Positions 63,391 to 64,000 of a DNA stretch of 64,000 nt are shown piece after piece (the stretch's first letter is position 1; the number at the start of each line of letters is the position of its first letter). Made by a program: the position numbers and the translations under genes. The stretch covers positions 124,001 through 188,000 of the forward strand of contig JAIXZY010000039.1 of assembly GCA_027489355.1 (NCBI GenBank), read 5' to 3'. The notes under the pieces were generated by a model that saw only the letters and a program-made list of their open reading frames with translations, had not been told where the DNA came from and did not search any database. Source of the DNA: Paracoccaceae bacterium. Lineage in GTDB: Bacteria; Pseudomonadota; Alphaproteobacteria; Rhodobacterales; Rhodobacteraceae.

Positions 63391-64000
63391 TCAGGCTGCC
63401 AGCCGCTCCAGCCGCAATGGCACGGTCACCCGGAACGCCGCGCCGCGCTGGCCGGGCAGATAGGCAACCGAGCCACCGAGGTTGGTCATGATCTCGCGGC
63501 AGATCGCCAATCCCAGCCCCGCGCCGCCGGCCCGGTTGGCATCGGTCAGGCGCGCGAATTTCTCGAAGATCAGCGCCTGGCTTTCCTTGGGAATGCCCTT
63601 GCCGTTGTCGATGAAGTCCACTGTCACCCGCCCCGACCGCTGGAGGACCACGATCCGCAGTTCCGCCCGCGGCGCATCGCAGTATTTCCGCGCGTTCGAG
63701 ATCAGGTTGATGAAGACCTGGGTCAGCCGGTCGGCGTCGGTCCGCAGGTAGATCGCCTCGGCCGGAAGGTCGCGGACGACCTGAAAGTCCCGGTCGGGCC
63801 GGGTCTGGCGCGCGGCGGTCAGTGCGGTGTCGATCATGCCCTGCAAGCTGGCGAGGCCCAGGTTCAGCTGCACCGCGCCGTTCTCCAGCACCGAGAGGTC
63901 CAGGAGATCGTCCAGAAGACGGGTAAGCCGCTTCGCCTCGTCATGGATGATCCGGCCATAGCGCATCACCGCCTCGGCCGGCAGGTCCCCCTCGGTCAGG
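63391..64000 (-). CDS. Sensor histidine kinase, C-terminal part (cut by window edge)
   Basis: The frame is open at the right edge and gives the last 202 residues. Visible are the second half of HisKA (IIHDEAKRLTRLLDDLLDLS) and the ATPase boxes: NLISNARKYC (N box), DNGKGIP (G1), IFEKFARL (F box) and GGAGLGLAI (G2). The phospho-accepting histidine and sensor region lie beyond 64000. The FliM-like gene follows 65 bp downstream on the same strand and may be co-transcribed. Confidence 0.88.
   Translation of the reverse strand, partial: LTEGDLPAEAVMRYGRIIHDEAKRLTRLLDDLLDLSVLENGAVQLNLGLASLQGMIDTALTAARQTRPDRDFQVVRDLPAEAIYLRTDADRLTQVFINLISNARKYCDAPRAELRIVVLQRSGRVTVDFIDNGKGIPKESQALIFEKFARLTDANRAGGAGLGLAICREIMTNLGGSVAYLPGQRGAAFRVTVPLRLERLAA

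Overview
This window looks like chromosomal DNA of an alphaproteobacterium of the order Rhodobacterales (Rhodobacter/Paracoccus-like). The GC content is high throughout, with AT-rich sequence confined to promoters and small hairpins. Supporting genes are a CckA-type hybrid kinase, a GapR/DUF2312 protein, a HemB without the zinc cysteines, a 3-hydroxybutyrate dehydrogenase/patatin pair and several families typical of the group. I see no prophage, insertion sequence, CRISPR array or plasmid function. About 63 protein genes (one broken, one cut by the window edge), one tRNA and a likely small RNA are packed tightly, and no gap exceeds 300 bases.

Layout. 0.1-8.7 kb: MFS transporter, AlkA-like glycosylase, esterase, glucokinase with a LacI regulator, a GNAT protein, a PhyH-family oxygenase, a TehA/SLAC1-like channel and a glutamine amidotransferase. 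8.9-20 kb: guaB, an RsmB-like methyltransferase, cckA, hemB, a small membrane protein and mfd. 18.8-22.2 kb: a three-gene operon (acyl-CoA ligase, FrnE-type DsbA, MFS exporter) whose genes overlap by 4 nt, facing an XRE-cupin regulator. 22.9-25.1 kb: a metallophosphoesterase overlapping a Ser/Thr kinase fused to a universal stress domain. 25.1-29.8 kb: a YejA-like peptide-binding protein with an entericidin, an intergenic small RNA candidate, bdhA and a patatin. 29.9-39 kb: psuKG, rpsB-tsf with a structured leader, a LuxR solo, rpe-gph, ndk and an ABC-F protein. 39-51 kb: a broken marC, an aspartic protease, pepA-holC and the envelope/ribosome run lptF-lptG-lptD-surA-pdxA-rsmA. 51-57 kb: a choline-kinase-like protein, a 1335-residue multi-PAS hybrid kinase and an M20 amidohydrolase. 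57-64 kb: a Gln-rich micro-gene, a TfoX C-terminal protein, tRNA-Thr(UGU), an iron-type ABC permease, gapR, a TraR/DksA protein, a DUF442 protein, a FliM-like protein and a partial histidine kinase.

How the genes fit together. The longest functional unit is the outer-membrane assembly run: LptFG and LptD deliver LPS, SurA chaperones outer-membrane proteins, and PdxA/RsmA follow as in other Proteobacteria. bdhA-patatin points to polyhydroxybutyrate turnover, psuKG to pseudouridine salvage, and rpe-gph to sugar-phosphate metabolism.

Most notable signals: (1) two copies of a double-hairpin element between convergent genes whose stems differ by compensatory base changes; (2) an intergenic small RNA candidate with promoter, stem-loop and terminator at 27136-27247; (3) a marC gene broken by an internal deletion; (4) the overlapping phosphoesterase and kinase-USP pair; (5) a LuxR solo lacking the usual ligand-contacting aspartate. 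No complete new system can be proved from sequence alone.
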